Origin: Streptomyces benahoarensis
GTDB lineage: Bacteria > Actinomycetota > Actinomycetes > Streptomycetales > Streptomycetaceae
Length of the DNA: 44,902 bases
Assembly: GCF_007280575.1 (NCBI RefSeq)
Contig: NZ_VKJP01000014.1
Span: 1 to 44,902, forward strand
Direction: 5' to 3'
The translations under genes and the position numbers were made by a program. Positions 23,901 through 31,423 of this stretch are shown in pieces. Position 1 is the stretch's first letter; every line of letters starts with the position of its first letter. The notes below the pieces were generated by a model. It was not told where the DNA came from and searched no databases. It saw nothing but the letters and a program-made list of their open reading frames with translations.

Positions 23901-24878
23901 CTCGACGACCGGGTCGGTGTCGATGAGTTCGTAGACCCGCTCGACCCCGGCCCGTGCCTGCTGGCCGACGGTCAGCACCACGGCCAGCATCCGGACCGGG
24001 CCGACGAGCTGGGCGAGGTAGGTGGAGAAGGCGACAAAGGTGCCCAAGGTGACCTCGCCGCGGGTGGCCATCCAGCCGCCGAGAGCCAGCATCGCGACCT
24101 GCCCGAGGGCCGGGACGGCTTGGAGGGCGGGGTTGTAGACGGCGTTGAGGCGCACCGTGCGCAGCCGTCCGGCGAACAGCTTGCGGCCCACGTCCCGGAG
24201 TTTGCCGGTCTCCTGCTGCTCCTGCCCGAAGCCCTTGACGACGCGGACGCCGGAGACCGCGCCGTCCACGACGCCCGCGACCGCGGCGGCCTGGCTCTGG
24301 GCGTACCAGGTGGCGGGGTAGAGGCGCGCGCGGCTGCGCTTGGCGACGAACCACAGGGCCGGGGCGACGGCCAGCGCGATGACCGTGAGCAGCGGCGAGA
24401 GCACCAGCATCACGACCAGCGAGACCAGGAAGAGCAGGACGTTCCCGATCATCATGGGCGTCATGAAGAGCAGGCTCTGGATGAGCTGGAGGTCGCTGGT
24501 GGCACGGCCGACGACCTGGCCGGTGCTCAGCTCGTCCTGACGCCGTCCGTCGAGCCGGGCGATCGAGCCGTACATGCGGGTGCGGAGGTTGTGCTGGACG
24601 TCGAGGGCGAGCCGTCCGCCGTAGTAGCGGCGGACATAGGTGAGGGCGTAGACGACGACCGCGGCGACGATCATGAGGGTGGCCCAGGGGGCGAGCGCGC
24701 GGTCGTGGCGGACGATCACATCGTCGATGATCAGCTTCGGGATGAGGGGCACCAGCGCCATGACCGCCATACCGCCCAGCGAAGAGCCGAGGGAGAGCAG
24801 CACATCCGTCCTGTGATGCCAACAGTCGCGGATCAGCCTCCGCGCCCAGCTCTGTCCTGCCGTGTCCGTCCCCGCCAC
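20952..24878 (-). CDS. Fused two-half ABC exporter (TMD-NBD-TMD-NBD)
   Basis: 1308 residues, a full-length type IV ABC exporter made of two fused half-transporters, probably for drugs, lipids or peptides. TMD1 spans about 30-310. NBD1 has Walker A GRSGSGKST (about 411), signature LSGGQRQ (about 518), and Walker B LLVLDDATSAVD with Asp where the catalytic Glu should be. A Pro/Gly/Asp-rich linker runs about 610-720. TMD2 spans about 735-1030. NBD2 has Walker A GETGAGKST (about 1103), an altered signature LSAGQRQ (about 1204), and a canonical Walker B LLLDEATAALD. So one ATP site is degenerate on both faces and the other is intact. A Glu-Pro repeat sits inside NBD1. Start is GTG 24878, with GGGAGG 6 nt before it. 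No regulator is adjacent. Confidence 0.9.
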   Translation of the reverse strand: MAGTDTAGQSWARRLIRDCWHHRTDVLLSLGSSLGGMAVMALVPLIPKLIIDDVIVRHDRALAPWATLMIVAAVVVYALTYVRRYYGGRLALDVQHNLRTRMYGSIARLDGRRQDELSTGQVVGRATSDLQLIQSLLFMTPMMIGNVLLFLVSLVVMLVLSPLLTVIALAVAPALWFVAKRSRARLYPATWYAQSQAAAVAGVVDGAVSGVRVVKGFGQEQQETGKLRDVGRKLFAGRLRTVRLNAVYNPALQAVPALGQVAMLALGGWMATRGEVTLGTFVAFSTYLAQLVGPVRMLAVVLTVGQQARAGVERVYELIDTDPVVEERPDAHELPADAPATVEFDAVTFGYGEAATAEPEPEPEPEYDAEAVGALATGVPERPAPGDTTAPRPVLDGFSLRIAPGETVAVVGRSGSGKSTVSLLLPRFYDVTAGRVLIGGHDVRDLTLESLRSVIGLVPESSFLFSDSVRDNIAYGHPEATDEQIRTAARAAQADGFISALPEGYDTKVGEQGLTLSGGQRQRIALARAILTDPRLLVLDDATSAVDARVEHEIHEALRGVMAGRTTLLIAHRASTLALADRVAVLDGGRLVDIGTQDELTDRCPLYRSLLTDPDELGSVPHDPAGEVAGAFDGESAATGLLEPLPTGPATARPDGAHPDGAHPVTPGRAPGPDGITPELWVRRDTDGAPEGAIGPAATPELLEQVAELPPAIDTPDVDEERAAAAEGSYGLRQLLHGFGGPLLIALGLVAVDALGGLLVPILIRQGIDEGVRRGVLAGVWTAALLALVTVFVQWAAQIGGNRMTGRTGERVLYSLRVKIFAQLQRLGLDYYERELTGKIMTRMTTDIDALSTFLQTGLVTAVVSVLTFGGILVALLVIDAQLALIVFATLPPLILGTYFFRKQSVKAYELARERISVVNGDLQESVAGLRIVQAFRREGMGAARFADRSHAYRQARVRGQFLISVYFPFVQLLSSVAAALVLIVGAGRVGAGTLTAGALVAYLLYIDLFFAPVQQLSQVFDGYQQASVSLGRIQELLREPTTTPAAAHPRPVPELRGEITFDGVDFHYGARREGTEQALTGIDLTIPAGQTVAFVGETGAGKSTLVKLVARFYDPTAGAVRADGTDLRELDLTGYRHRLGIVPQESYLFAGTVREAIAYGRPDATDAEVEAAARAVGAHAMIATLDGGYLHEVAERGRNLSAGQRQLLALARAELVDPDILLLDEATAALDLASEAVVNQATDRLAGRRTTLVVAHRLTTAARADRVVVMDRGGVAEDGTHAELLALDGRYAALWRAFAGEEATARI
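23781..23809 (-). repeat. Hexamer repeat encoding Glu-Pro run inside NBD1
   Basis: CTCGGG repeated four times plus five bases (plus-strand view), read on the minus strand as alternating Glu-Pro. It lies right after the A-loop tyrosine (FGYG) of NBD1, in a roughly 43-residue insertion before PVLDGFSL. Confidence 0.85.
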
Positions 24879-24907
24879 CCGGTGCCTCCCGCGCCTCGTC
24901 CTTGACG

Positions 24908-24921
24908 GAATGTTCCAACAT
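24908..24921. promoter_or_regulatory. Overlapping inverted repeats upstream of exporter
   Basis: GGAA-TG-TTCC and ATGTT-CC-AACAT overlap, 30 nt upstream of the exporter's GTG start, in an AT-richer patch. They would suit a TetR- or MarR-type repressor. No cognate regulator is in the immediate neighbourhood. Confidence 0.45.
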
Positions 24922-25257
24922 CGCTACCGGCGGATTTCATCCCGCCGCCACACTCCGCGCGGGAGATCGGTCAGGAATCCGGGTCTTCCCCGAGACGGAG
25001 TCAGGGGGAGTCAGGGGCGATCTCCGGGGGATCCCTGATGGCGACCGAGCCGGGCAACCGTCACGCTGAGTGACATGAGAACACAGATTCGCGCACTCGA
25101 CCCCTCCAACCGCTCGTCGGCGCCGCCCGAGCGGTGCGGCGTCTCCCCCTTCGACCTGCTTCTCCACATCTTCCGCTGCGTCCACGGGCGCGGCCGGGGC
25201 ACCGCCGACCGCGCGGAGGGCGCGATATCCGGCCGACCGTGGCAGGGACGGCGTGCG

Positions 25258-25294
25258 GCGGCGGCCGGGCATCGGGGTGCGGCCCGGCCGCCGC
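25258..25294 (-). terminator. Hairpin after GH65 gene
   Basis: GCGGCGGCCGGGC (25258-25270) pairs with GCCCGGCCGCCGC (25282-25294), 13 bp, 11-nt loop, 24 nt beyond the stop. Confidence 0.6.
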
Positions 25295-25318
25295 GCGGTG
25301 TGTCGAGGGCGGTGCGGG

Positions 25319-28138
25319 TCAGTTCCCGGCGCCGCCCGTGCCGGTGGCTTTCTCCACCGTCAGTTCGGCGATCCCCGGGCGCTTCTTCGGCGTGCCATCG
25401 GGGTTCGGCCGCGGATCTCCGTGGACCGTGACGCGGACGTACCGCGCCGGGGTACGGCCCGCGTATCCGGTGCCGGTCCAGTGGCTGCCGTCCCGAGAGA
25501 TCTGCACGGTGAAGGAGAGCGGCTTGGTCGCGTTCCAGTGCGGGGTGATCTGCCCGACGGTCACGACGCGGCCGAGGTCGACGGTGAGCGTGCCGTCGGC
25601 GGCGTCGGGCACCCACGCGGTGGTGGCGTTGCCGTCCACGGCGGCGCCCGCGTACATCCCGGGCTCCTCGGACGTCGCCTTCGCCGGGGTGCAGCGCGCG
25701 GCGTTGTCCGTGGGAGTGAGGTCGGGGCGCCGGGTCGTGAGGACGGCGGGCAGGCCCTCGCGGGCCACCTTGACGCCCTGCGGCGTCTCGATCCGCAGGG
25801 GAGCACCCGCCGTCAGCCGGACCAGCGTGCGGTGCGCGCCGATCGCCACGTCGTACGTCCGGCCCTGCCAGCGCAGGCCGCGCAGGGTGACGCCGCGGGA
25901 GAGCTGCGGCGGCAGCGTCGGGTCGAGGTGCACGGCGTTCTCGCGCAGTCGCAGGCCGGTCAGGCCGTGGGTGAAGGTCTGCAGGAAGCCACCCTTGCCG
26001 GTGAGGAAGTCCTGGGCAGGCTGTCCGGCGTGCGGGTCCTCGGCGCCCGCCTTGTCGCCGCGTGCCTCGGAGAACTGCGCGAACGGCCCGCGGACGAACG
26101 GCTTGATGGACCGCAGGAGGTAGGTGTGGGCGGCGCAGCCGGGTTCACCGAGGGCGGCGGCGTCGATGGCGTGGACGGAGTCGGTCATGGCCGGGCCGTC
26201 GGGGTCGGTGCGGGCCGCGTAGTAGTCGAGCGTGTCCGCCGCCTGCTGGGTGGTCATCGGCCATTCCAGGGGGTACATCAGCAGCACGGTGTCGGCCTGT
26301 TTGATGGTGGTGCCCCGGTATCCGGCGTACTGCGCGAAGACCTTGCTCTTGGCGTCGTAGGGGATGCGCAGCTTGTCGGCGATCGTCCGCCAGGCGGCGG
26401 GGGCCGGTTCGCCGAGGACGGCGGCGACGCGCAGGGCGTGCCGCAGCGCGGTGGCGGCGCCCGCGTTGGTGAAGACGCCGTCGTCGACGCCGTTGCTGTA
26501 CTCGTCGGGCCCGGCGACGTTCTTGACGGAGTAGCTGCCGTCGGCGTTGCGGGTGGCGCGGGAGGCCCAGAATTCCGCGATGCCCTTGAGCACGGGCCAG
26601 CCGCGCGACCGCAGCCAGGCGGTGTCCTTGGTGGCGAGGTAGTACTGCCAGGTGGCGAGGGAGATGTCGCCCATGAGGTGGTTCTGGGTGCGGCAGTGCG
26701 GCGGGTCCCAGCTGTGGCATTCGCTCCACAGGTCGCCCTTGCTGCCACTGGTCCAGGAGTAGAACAGCCCGTCGTAGCCGAGCTTGCGGGCGTTGGCGCG
26801 GGCACCCGCGCGGGTCTTGTAGCGGTAGCCAACGATCGACCGGGCGAGCGCGGGGTGGCTCGCCAGCAGGCCCGGGTACATCCAGGTCTCGGCGTCCCAG
26901 AAGACCTCGCCCGCGTAGTTGTCGCTGGTCAAACCGGTGGGGCCGATGCTGTTCCGGTTTCCGGCGCGGGTGGCGGAGAGCAGTCCGTACTGTGCCGAGC
27001 GGATCCAGGACTGCAGCTCGGGCCGTCCGGCCACCTCGATGTCGCTGCGCCACAGGGAGCGCCAGGCGGCGGCGTGCCGGGCGAAGAGCGACGGCCAGCC
27101 CCGCTCGGCGGCCCGCAGCGACGCCGAACGGGCGGCGGCGCGGGGCGAGCGGGAGGTCAGGGCGGTGTCGACGCCGATGTATTTGGTCAGTTCGTAGCCG
27201 CGGCCGTTGCGGACGGGGAAGGTGACGCGCTGCCGGTTGGTCAGCCCGGAGGCACGGGCGGGCCGCAGGCCCCGGCGGGGGTGGACCTGCGGCCCGGGGC
27301 GCAGCGTCGAGGCGACGGCGCCGTCGGTGTCGGTGCCATCGGTGCGGAAGGCGATGTCCATGGTGCCGTGCGCGGAGGCGGTTCCGGTGGCCTTCATCCG
27401 GCGGGCGCCGTGTCCGTCGAGCATGTCGGTGACGGTCGCCGCGCCGCTCCAGTGCGGCGTCATCCGCAGGCGTACGGCGCCGATGTGGGCGTCGGTCCGG
27501 TCGGCGAGGACGTCGTAGACGAGGTCGGTGGCGCGGCCGTCGGCGGTGGTCCAGGTCAGGGAGGTGCGGACGAAGCCGCAGCGCAGGTCGAGGGTCTGCC
27601 GGTAGTGGGAGATGCGGGCGGCGGGGGTGGCGGAGGAGAAGGTCTCGGCGCCCGGTCCGCCGGTGGTCACATCGAGCGTGGTCCAGGTGGGGAGCGCCGC
27701 GACGGCCTGCCGTCCCTCGACGTTCGCGGGGCCCTTGGCGTAAAGCCCGGAGACGAACGATCCGTCGTAGGCGGGGGTCTTCAGCGGCCAGCCGGTGGCG
27801 CCGCCGGGGGCGGCATATCCGGTGCCGTGGGGCGGGATGCGCTGGCCGAGATAGCCGTTGCCGACGTAGGCGTGGTGACTGTCCTTGGGGTCGATACGGG
27901 TCGAACTCGCCGTCCATCCCGGACCGTTGCCGCAGGGCGCGCCCCGGCCGGAGCCGGTTTCCGAGGCGGCGGGCGCGGTGCGGAGGGGGTGCGCTGCGGC
28001 CGAGGCGGGGGCCGAGCCCGCGAGGAGGGCCGCTGCGACGAGCGGGGCGAGCAGCCTGCGGGGGCGGGCGGCCGCGCGGGCCGTCCGGTGGCGCTCGGGA
28101 GGTGGTGGATACGCCGGATGCCGTGCCGTGTGATTCAT
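25319..28138 (-). CDS. Secreted GH65 glycosidase with F5/8C domain (acid trehalase type)
   Basis: 939 residues. A long signal region (basic RHRTARAAARPRRLLAPLVAAALLAGSAPASA) is cleaved near residue 50. An N-terminal beta-sandwich (about 70-350) and a GH65 (alpha/alpha)6 barrel (about 380-720) follow. GEVFWDAETWMYPGL is the W-D-x-E block; the general acid is Glu546 in NVAGPDEYSNG; KQADTVLLMYPLEWP is the third conserved block. A C-terminal F5/8-type C carbohydrate-binding domain (about 815-930, AGAAVDGNATTAWVPD, then RYVRVTVHGDP) completes it. The secreted form and appended domain favour an alpha,alpha-trehalase of the acid trehalase type over a phosphorylase. ATG 28138 is preceded by GGAGAG. 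Divergent from the YhgE operon. Confidence 0.85.
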   Translation of the reverse strand: MNHTARHPAYPPPPERHRTARAAARPRRLLAPLVAAALLAGSAPASAAAHPLRTAPAASETGSGRGAPCGNGPGWTASSTRIDPKDSHHAYVGNGYLGQRIPPHGTGYAAPGGATGWPLKTPAYDGSFVSGLYAKGPANVEGRQAVAALPTWTTLDVTTGGPGAETFSSATPAARISHYRQTLDLRCGFVRTSLTWTTADGRATDLVYDVLADRTDAHIGAVRLRMTPHWSGAATVTDMLDGHGARRMKATGTASAHGTMDIAFRTDGTDTDGAVASTLRPGPQVHPRRGLRPARASGLTNRQRVTFPVRNGRGYELTKYIGVDTALTSRSPRAAARSASLRAAERGWPSLFARHAAAWRSLWRSDIEVAGRPELQSWIRSAQYGLLSATRAGNRNSIGPTGLTSDNYAGEVFWDAETWMYPGLLASHPALARSIVGYRYKTRAGARANARKLGYDGLFYSWTSGSKGDLWSECHSWDPPHCRTQNHLMGDISLATWQYYLATKDTAWLRSRGWPVLKGIAEFWASRATRNADGSYSVKNVAGPDEYSNGVDDGVFTNAGAATALRHALRVAAVLGEPAPAAWRTIADKLRIPYDAKSKVFAQYAGYRGTTIKQADTVLLMYPLEWPMTTQQAADTLDYYAARTDPDGPAMTDSVHAIDAAALGEPGCAAHTYLLRSIKPFVRGPFAQFSEARGDKAGAEDPHAGQPAQDFLTGKGGFLQTFTHGLTGLRLRENAVHLDPTLPPQLSRGVTLRGLRWQGRTYDVAIGAHRTLVRLTAGAPLRIETPQGVKVAREGLPAVLTTRRPDLTPTDNAARCTPAKATSEEPGMYAGAAVDGNATTAWVPDAADGTLTVDLGRVVTVGQITPHWNATKPLSFTVQISRDGSHWTGTGYAGRTPARYVRVTVHGDPRPNPDGTPKKRPGIAELTVEKATGTGGAGN

Positions 28139-28322
28139 CGCTCTCCGTCGTCCGTGTGCGGCCCGTATCCGCAACTGCCCGGCGCGGGCCGCTTCCTGGG
28201 GAAATCGCGGCGTCCTTGCGACGTCAGGGGTGACCTTAAGCACGTAGCGCCGCCGAGCGCACCGAAATCGGGCATTTGGCGAGGCCCCGATTGGTCAAGC
28301 GGGGTTCAATGCGGCAAACTTT

Positions 28323-28328
28323 TAGACT
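28323..28328 (+). promoter_or_regulatory. -10 box of the YhgE operon
   Basis: TAGACT, an exact match to the Streptomyces TAGRNT. The -35 at 17 nt (CGGGGT) is poor. The expected start at about 28335 falls inside the operator 28327-28338 and leaves a leader of about 19 nt with AAAGGAGGGG. Confidence 0.6.
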
Positions 28329-28338
28329 GACCAGTCAG
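28327..28338 (+). promoter_or_regulatory. TetR-type operator CTGAC-CA-GTCAG
   Basis: Perfect 5-bp-arm inverted repeat overlapping the -10 box and start site of the ATPase-YhgE-TetR operon. The TetR gene is third in the operon, so autorepression is the simple reading. Confidence 0.65.
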
Positions 28339-28353
28339 ACCAAAGGAGGGGTA

Positions 28354-29166
28354 GTGGACACCACCCGTCAAGGGGCGGCGGTCATCGCCAAGGGGATCGG
28401 CGTCAAAGGACCGCGCGGATGGGCCTTCAGAGGTGTCGACATCTCCGCGGAGCCGGGTGCACTGATCGCGCTGCAGGGCCCCTCGGGCTCCGGCCGCACC
28501 TGCCTCCTGCTCGCGCTCACCGGCCGGATGCGGCTCGCCGAGGGCCAGGCCACCGTCGCGGGCTTCCCGCTGCCCAAGCGGATGGGTGCGGTGCGCGGCC
28601 GGACGGCGGTCGCCCACGTACCGGGCGTCGCCGAGCTGGAACCGGCCCTCACCGTCGGCGAACACCTCAAGGAACAGGCCCTGTTGGTCCGCCGCCTCAA
28701 GGGCTCCCCGCTCGGCGGACTCTCCTGGGGCCGTCGCCGCAAGGCGGAGCGCCGGGCCAGGATCGAGGCCGCGCTGGCGGCCGTGAGCCTCGATCCCGAC
28801 ACCCTGCCGAAGGGGCTGAACACCGCCGTCCGCGACCTCGAACGCCTGGAGGCGCTGCGGCTGTCCCTGGCGCTCGGCATGCTGCACGCCCCGCATCTGC
28901 TCGCCGTCGACGATGTCGACCTCAAGCTCTCCGCGGCCGAACGTGAGCAGATCTGGGGACTGTTGCGCGACCTGTCGGCGGCGGGCACCACCGTCGTGGC
29001 CGTCGCCGGCGACGCCCCCGAGGACGCGCTGATCGTCCGGACGGACTCCGACGCCGCGCCGCGCGCCGCCACCACCGATGCCACGACCACCGCCGGCCCG
29101 CAGGGCCCGGCCGACACCCACGAGGAGGAAACAGCGCATGCGTTCGCCGAAACTGGCCGCGCTTGA
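28354..29166 (+). CDS. Degenerate ABC ATPase partnered with YhgE-type protein
   Basis: 270 residues with an ABC ATPase core. Walker A is GPSGSGRT, with Arg in place of the near-invariant Lys. The signature region reads LNTAVRDLERLEALR instead of LSGGQ, and Walker B is LLAVDDVDLKLS with Asp instead of the catalytic Glu. The C-terminal 40 residues are Ala/Thr/Asp-rich and disordered. Hydrolysis is therefore doubtful; it may bind nucleotide as a structural or regulatory subunit. The GTG at 28354 is set by AAAGGAGGGG immediately upstream; an earlier in-frame start would cross the operator. Its 3' end overlaps the YhgE gene by 29 nt, implying coupling. Confidence 0.78.
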   Translation: MDTTRQGAAVIAKGIGVKGPRGWAFRGVDISAEPGALIALQGPSGSGRTCLLLALTGRMRLAEGQATVAGFPLPKRMGAVRGRTAVAHVPGVAELEPALTVGEHLKEQALLVRRLKGSPLGGLSWGRRRKAERRARIEAALAAVSLDPDTLPKGLNTAVRDLERLEALRLSLALGMLHAPHLLAVDDVDLKLSAAEREQIWGLLRDLSAAGTTVVAVAGDAPEDALIVRTDSDAAPRAATTDATTTAGPQGPADTHEEETAHAFAETGRA

Positions 29167-31423
29167 GCTGAGGCGTTTCGGCCGGGGCAAGCTCCCCCGG
29201 CTCGGCATCATCGCTCTCACGCTGATCCCCCTGCTCTACGGAGCGCTCTACCTCTGTTCCTTCTGGGACCCCTACAGCCGACTGGACAAGATCCCGGTCG
29301 CTCTCGTCAACGACGACAAGGGCGCCACGGCCGACGGCAAGCACCTCGACGCAGGCTCCCAGCTCGTCAAGAGCGTCCGCGACAGCGACACCTTCGACTG
29401 GCAGGAGGTCGGCTCCGGTGAGGCGTCGAAGGGCCTGGAGGACGGCAGGTACTACCTGTCGCTGACCATCCCCTCAAACTTCAGCGAGCGCATCGCGTCC
29501 AGCGGCGGGGACTCCCCGCAGACCGGCGCGCTCCAGGTCCGTACGAACGACGCCAACAACTACATCGTCGGCTCGATCTCCAAGACGGTGTTCTCGGAGA
29601 TCCGGGCCAAGACGTCGGCGAAGTCGTCGCGGCAGTTCCTCGACAAGATCTTCGTCTCCTTCTCGGACCTCCACGACCAGACGCAGAAGGCCGCCGACGG
29701 CGCCGGAGAGCTGGACGACGGTCTGCACGACGCCAAGAAGGGCGCGGGCAAGCTCGCCGACGGGCTCGGCACCGCCGAGGAGAGCACCGGCAAGCTGTCG
29801 GGCGGCCTCGGCGAGCTCAACGAGGGCTCGGGCAAGGTCAGCGACGGTGCGGACACCCTGCACGACAAGGCCGGGCAGCTCGGCAAGGGCGCCTCGGACC
29901 TCCACTCCGGTATCGGTCAGGCACAGGCCAAGGCCAAGGAGCTGAGCAAGGGCGCCGGGCAGGTCGCCGACGGCACCCAGCAGCTCGCCACGAAGCTCAA
30001 CGGGCTCGCCAAGAAGGACCTCCCGTACCTCAAGAAGCACAGTGAGGAGATCGCCAGGGGGGCGCAGTTCGTCGCCGACCTCACCGAGACCCTCGACCAC
30101 GACCTGGGCACGCTGCCCGGCAACTCCAAGACCGCCGCGGCCCAGGCGCGGCAGGCGGCCGACGACGCGGCCGAGGTCTACCGCAAGCAGTGCACGGCCG
30201 GGGCCTCCGGCACCGAGTGCGCGGAGCTCAAGGGTGTCGCCGCCGGTACCGCCGCCGCGGCGGACGCGGCGGAGAAGGTCGACGGGGCCCTCTCTCGCCT
30301 CGACCTCGACACGCAGCGCGCGAAGCTGCGCGAGATCCACCAGGGCGCGGTGATGGTCGCCGAGCAGGTGCCGGACATCGCCCGGCACGCCGACGGGCAG
30401 ATCGCGCAGATCAACAAGTTGAACGCCGGGGCGCACCAGGTGGCCGACGGCGCCGACCGGTTCGTCACCGGCCTGGGCGCGCTCTCCGACGGCAGCTCCA
30501 AGATCGCCGACGGCAGCGGCCGGCTGGCCGACGGCGCGGGCGACCTCGCCGACGGCGCGGGCCGGGTCCACCACGGCATCAGTGACGCCAAGAACGGCAC
30601 CGACCAGCTGGCGGGCGGCCTGGGCAAGCTGAAGGAGGGCGCGATCTCGCTCAACGGCGGTCTGTACAAGCTGAAGGACGGCTCCAACCAGCTGGCCAGC
30701 GGTCTGCACAGCGGCGTCGCCAAGATCCCCGACTACGACAAGCAGGAGCGCGACACGCGGACCGAGGTCATGGCCGACCCGGTCGAGCTGGCCGCCAAGT
30801 CGATGCACAAGGCGCCCAACTACGGCACGGGCCTCGCCCCGTACTTCATCCCGCTGTCCCTGTGGGTCGGCGCGATGGTCGCCTTCATGCTGTTCCAGCC
30901 GCTGGGCAAGCGGGCGCTCGCCGCCGGCGCGCCGGGCTGGCGGATAGCCCTCGGCTCCTGGCTCCCGGCCTTCGCGATCGGCGTGGCCCAGGTGCTGGCG
31001 CTGATGGCGGTGCTCCACTGGGGCCTCGGCCTGGAGATGGCGCGGGCGACCGCCACGATCGGCTATCTGCTGCTGGCGACGGCGTGCTTCACCTCCCTGA
31101 TCCAGCTGCTGAGCGCGGTCTTCGGACCGGCGGGCCGGGTGCTCACCCTGGTCATCCTGATGCTCCAGCTGACCTCGGCGGGCGGCACCTACCCGGTGCA
31201 GACCAGCCCCGGGTTCTTCGCGGCGATCCACCCGTTCCTGCCGATGAGCTACGTCGTCGACGGGCTGCGCCGTCTGATCACCGGCGGCGATCTCTCGATC
31301 GTCGGCCAGGGCAGCATCGTGCTGGCCGTCTTCACCCTCGGCTCGCTGGCCCTGACCGCGCTGACCGCGCGTGGCCGGCAGGTCGTCCGGATGAAGGACC
31401 TGCATCCGGAACTCAGCCTGTGA
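29138..31423 (+). CDS. YhgE/Pip-family membrane protein
   Basis: 761 residues. An N-terminal TM helix (about 22-41, LGIIALTLIPLLYGALYLCSFWDPY) is followed by the family's conserved KIPVALVNDDKGA. A large extracytoplasmic region follows (about 50-555), containing many short repeats of the type (K/E)GAGxLADG/LxxGLxxL (29700-29990 and 30430-30720), likely a long helical or coiled-coil rod. Six or so C-terminal TM helices (about 565-745) resemble ABC-2 permeases. Relatives are phage-infection protein Pip and the ESAT-6-secretion-associated YhgE. GAGGAGGAA lies 8 nt before the ATG. Probably a transporter or envelope complex with the preceding ATPase. The stop overlaps the TetR start (GTGA). Confidence 0.85.
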   Translation: MRSPKLAALELRRFGRGKLPRLGIIALTLIPLLYGALYLCSFWDPYSRLDKIPVALVNDDKGATADGKHLDAGSQLVKSVRDSDTFDWQEVGSGEASKGLEDGRYYLSLTIPSNFSERIASSGGDSPQTGALQVRTNDANNYIVGSISKTVFSEIRAKTSAKSSRQFLDKIFVSFSDLHDQTQKAADGAGELDDGLHDAKKGAGKLADGLGTAEESTGKLSGGLGELNEGSGKVSDGADTLHDKAGQLGKGASDLHSGIGQAQAKAKELSKGAGQVADGTQQLATKLNGLAKKDLPYLKKHSEEIARGAQFVADLTETLDHDLGTLPGNSKTAAAQARQAADDAAEVYRKQCTAGASGTECAELKGVAAGTAAAADAAEKVDGALSRLDLDTQRAKLREIHQGAVMVAEQVPDIARHADGQIAQINKLNAGAHQVADGADRFVTGLGALSDGSSKIADGSGRLADGAGDLADGAGRVHHGISDAKNGTDQLAGGLGKLKEGAISLNGGLYKLKDGSNQLASGLHSGVAKIPDYDKQERDTRTEVMADPVELAAKSMHKAPNYGTGLAPYFIPLSLWVGAMVAFMLFQPLGKRALAAGAPGWRIALGSWLPAFAIGVAQVLALMAVLHWGLGLEMARATATIGYLLLATACFTSLIQLLSAVFGPAGRVLTLVILMLQLTSAGGTYPVQTSPGFFAAIHPFLPMSYVVDGLRRLITGGDLSIVGQGSIVLAVFTLGSLALTALTARGRQVVRMKDLHPELSL

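Larger units (their letters stand above)
24879..25318. other. Intergenic region upstream of ABC exporter
   Basis: 440 nt. It holds the exporter's upstream region with the inverted repeat ATGTT-CC-AACAT at 24910-24921 and the overlapping GGAA-TG-TTCC at 24908-24917. It also holds the hairpin at 25258-25294 after the GH65 gene. A plus-strand frame from ATG 25075 has high GC3 but no ribosome site and no recognisable protein; I do not call it a gene. Confidence 0.5.

Noticed and set aside
25075..25431. Plus-strand small protein frame in the gap upstream of the ABC exporter
   Set aside because: High GC3 alone is not evidence in this genome; no ribosome site, no family resemblance, and it runs into the hairpin and the antisense of the GH65 gene.
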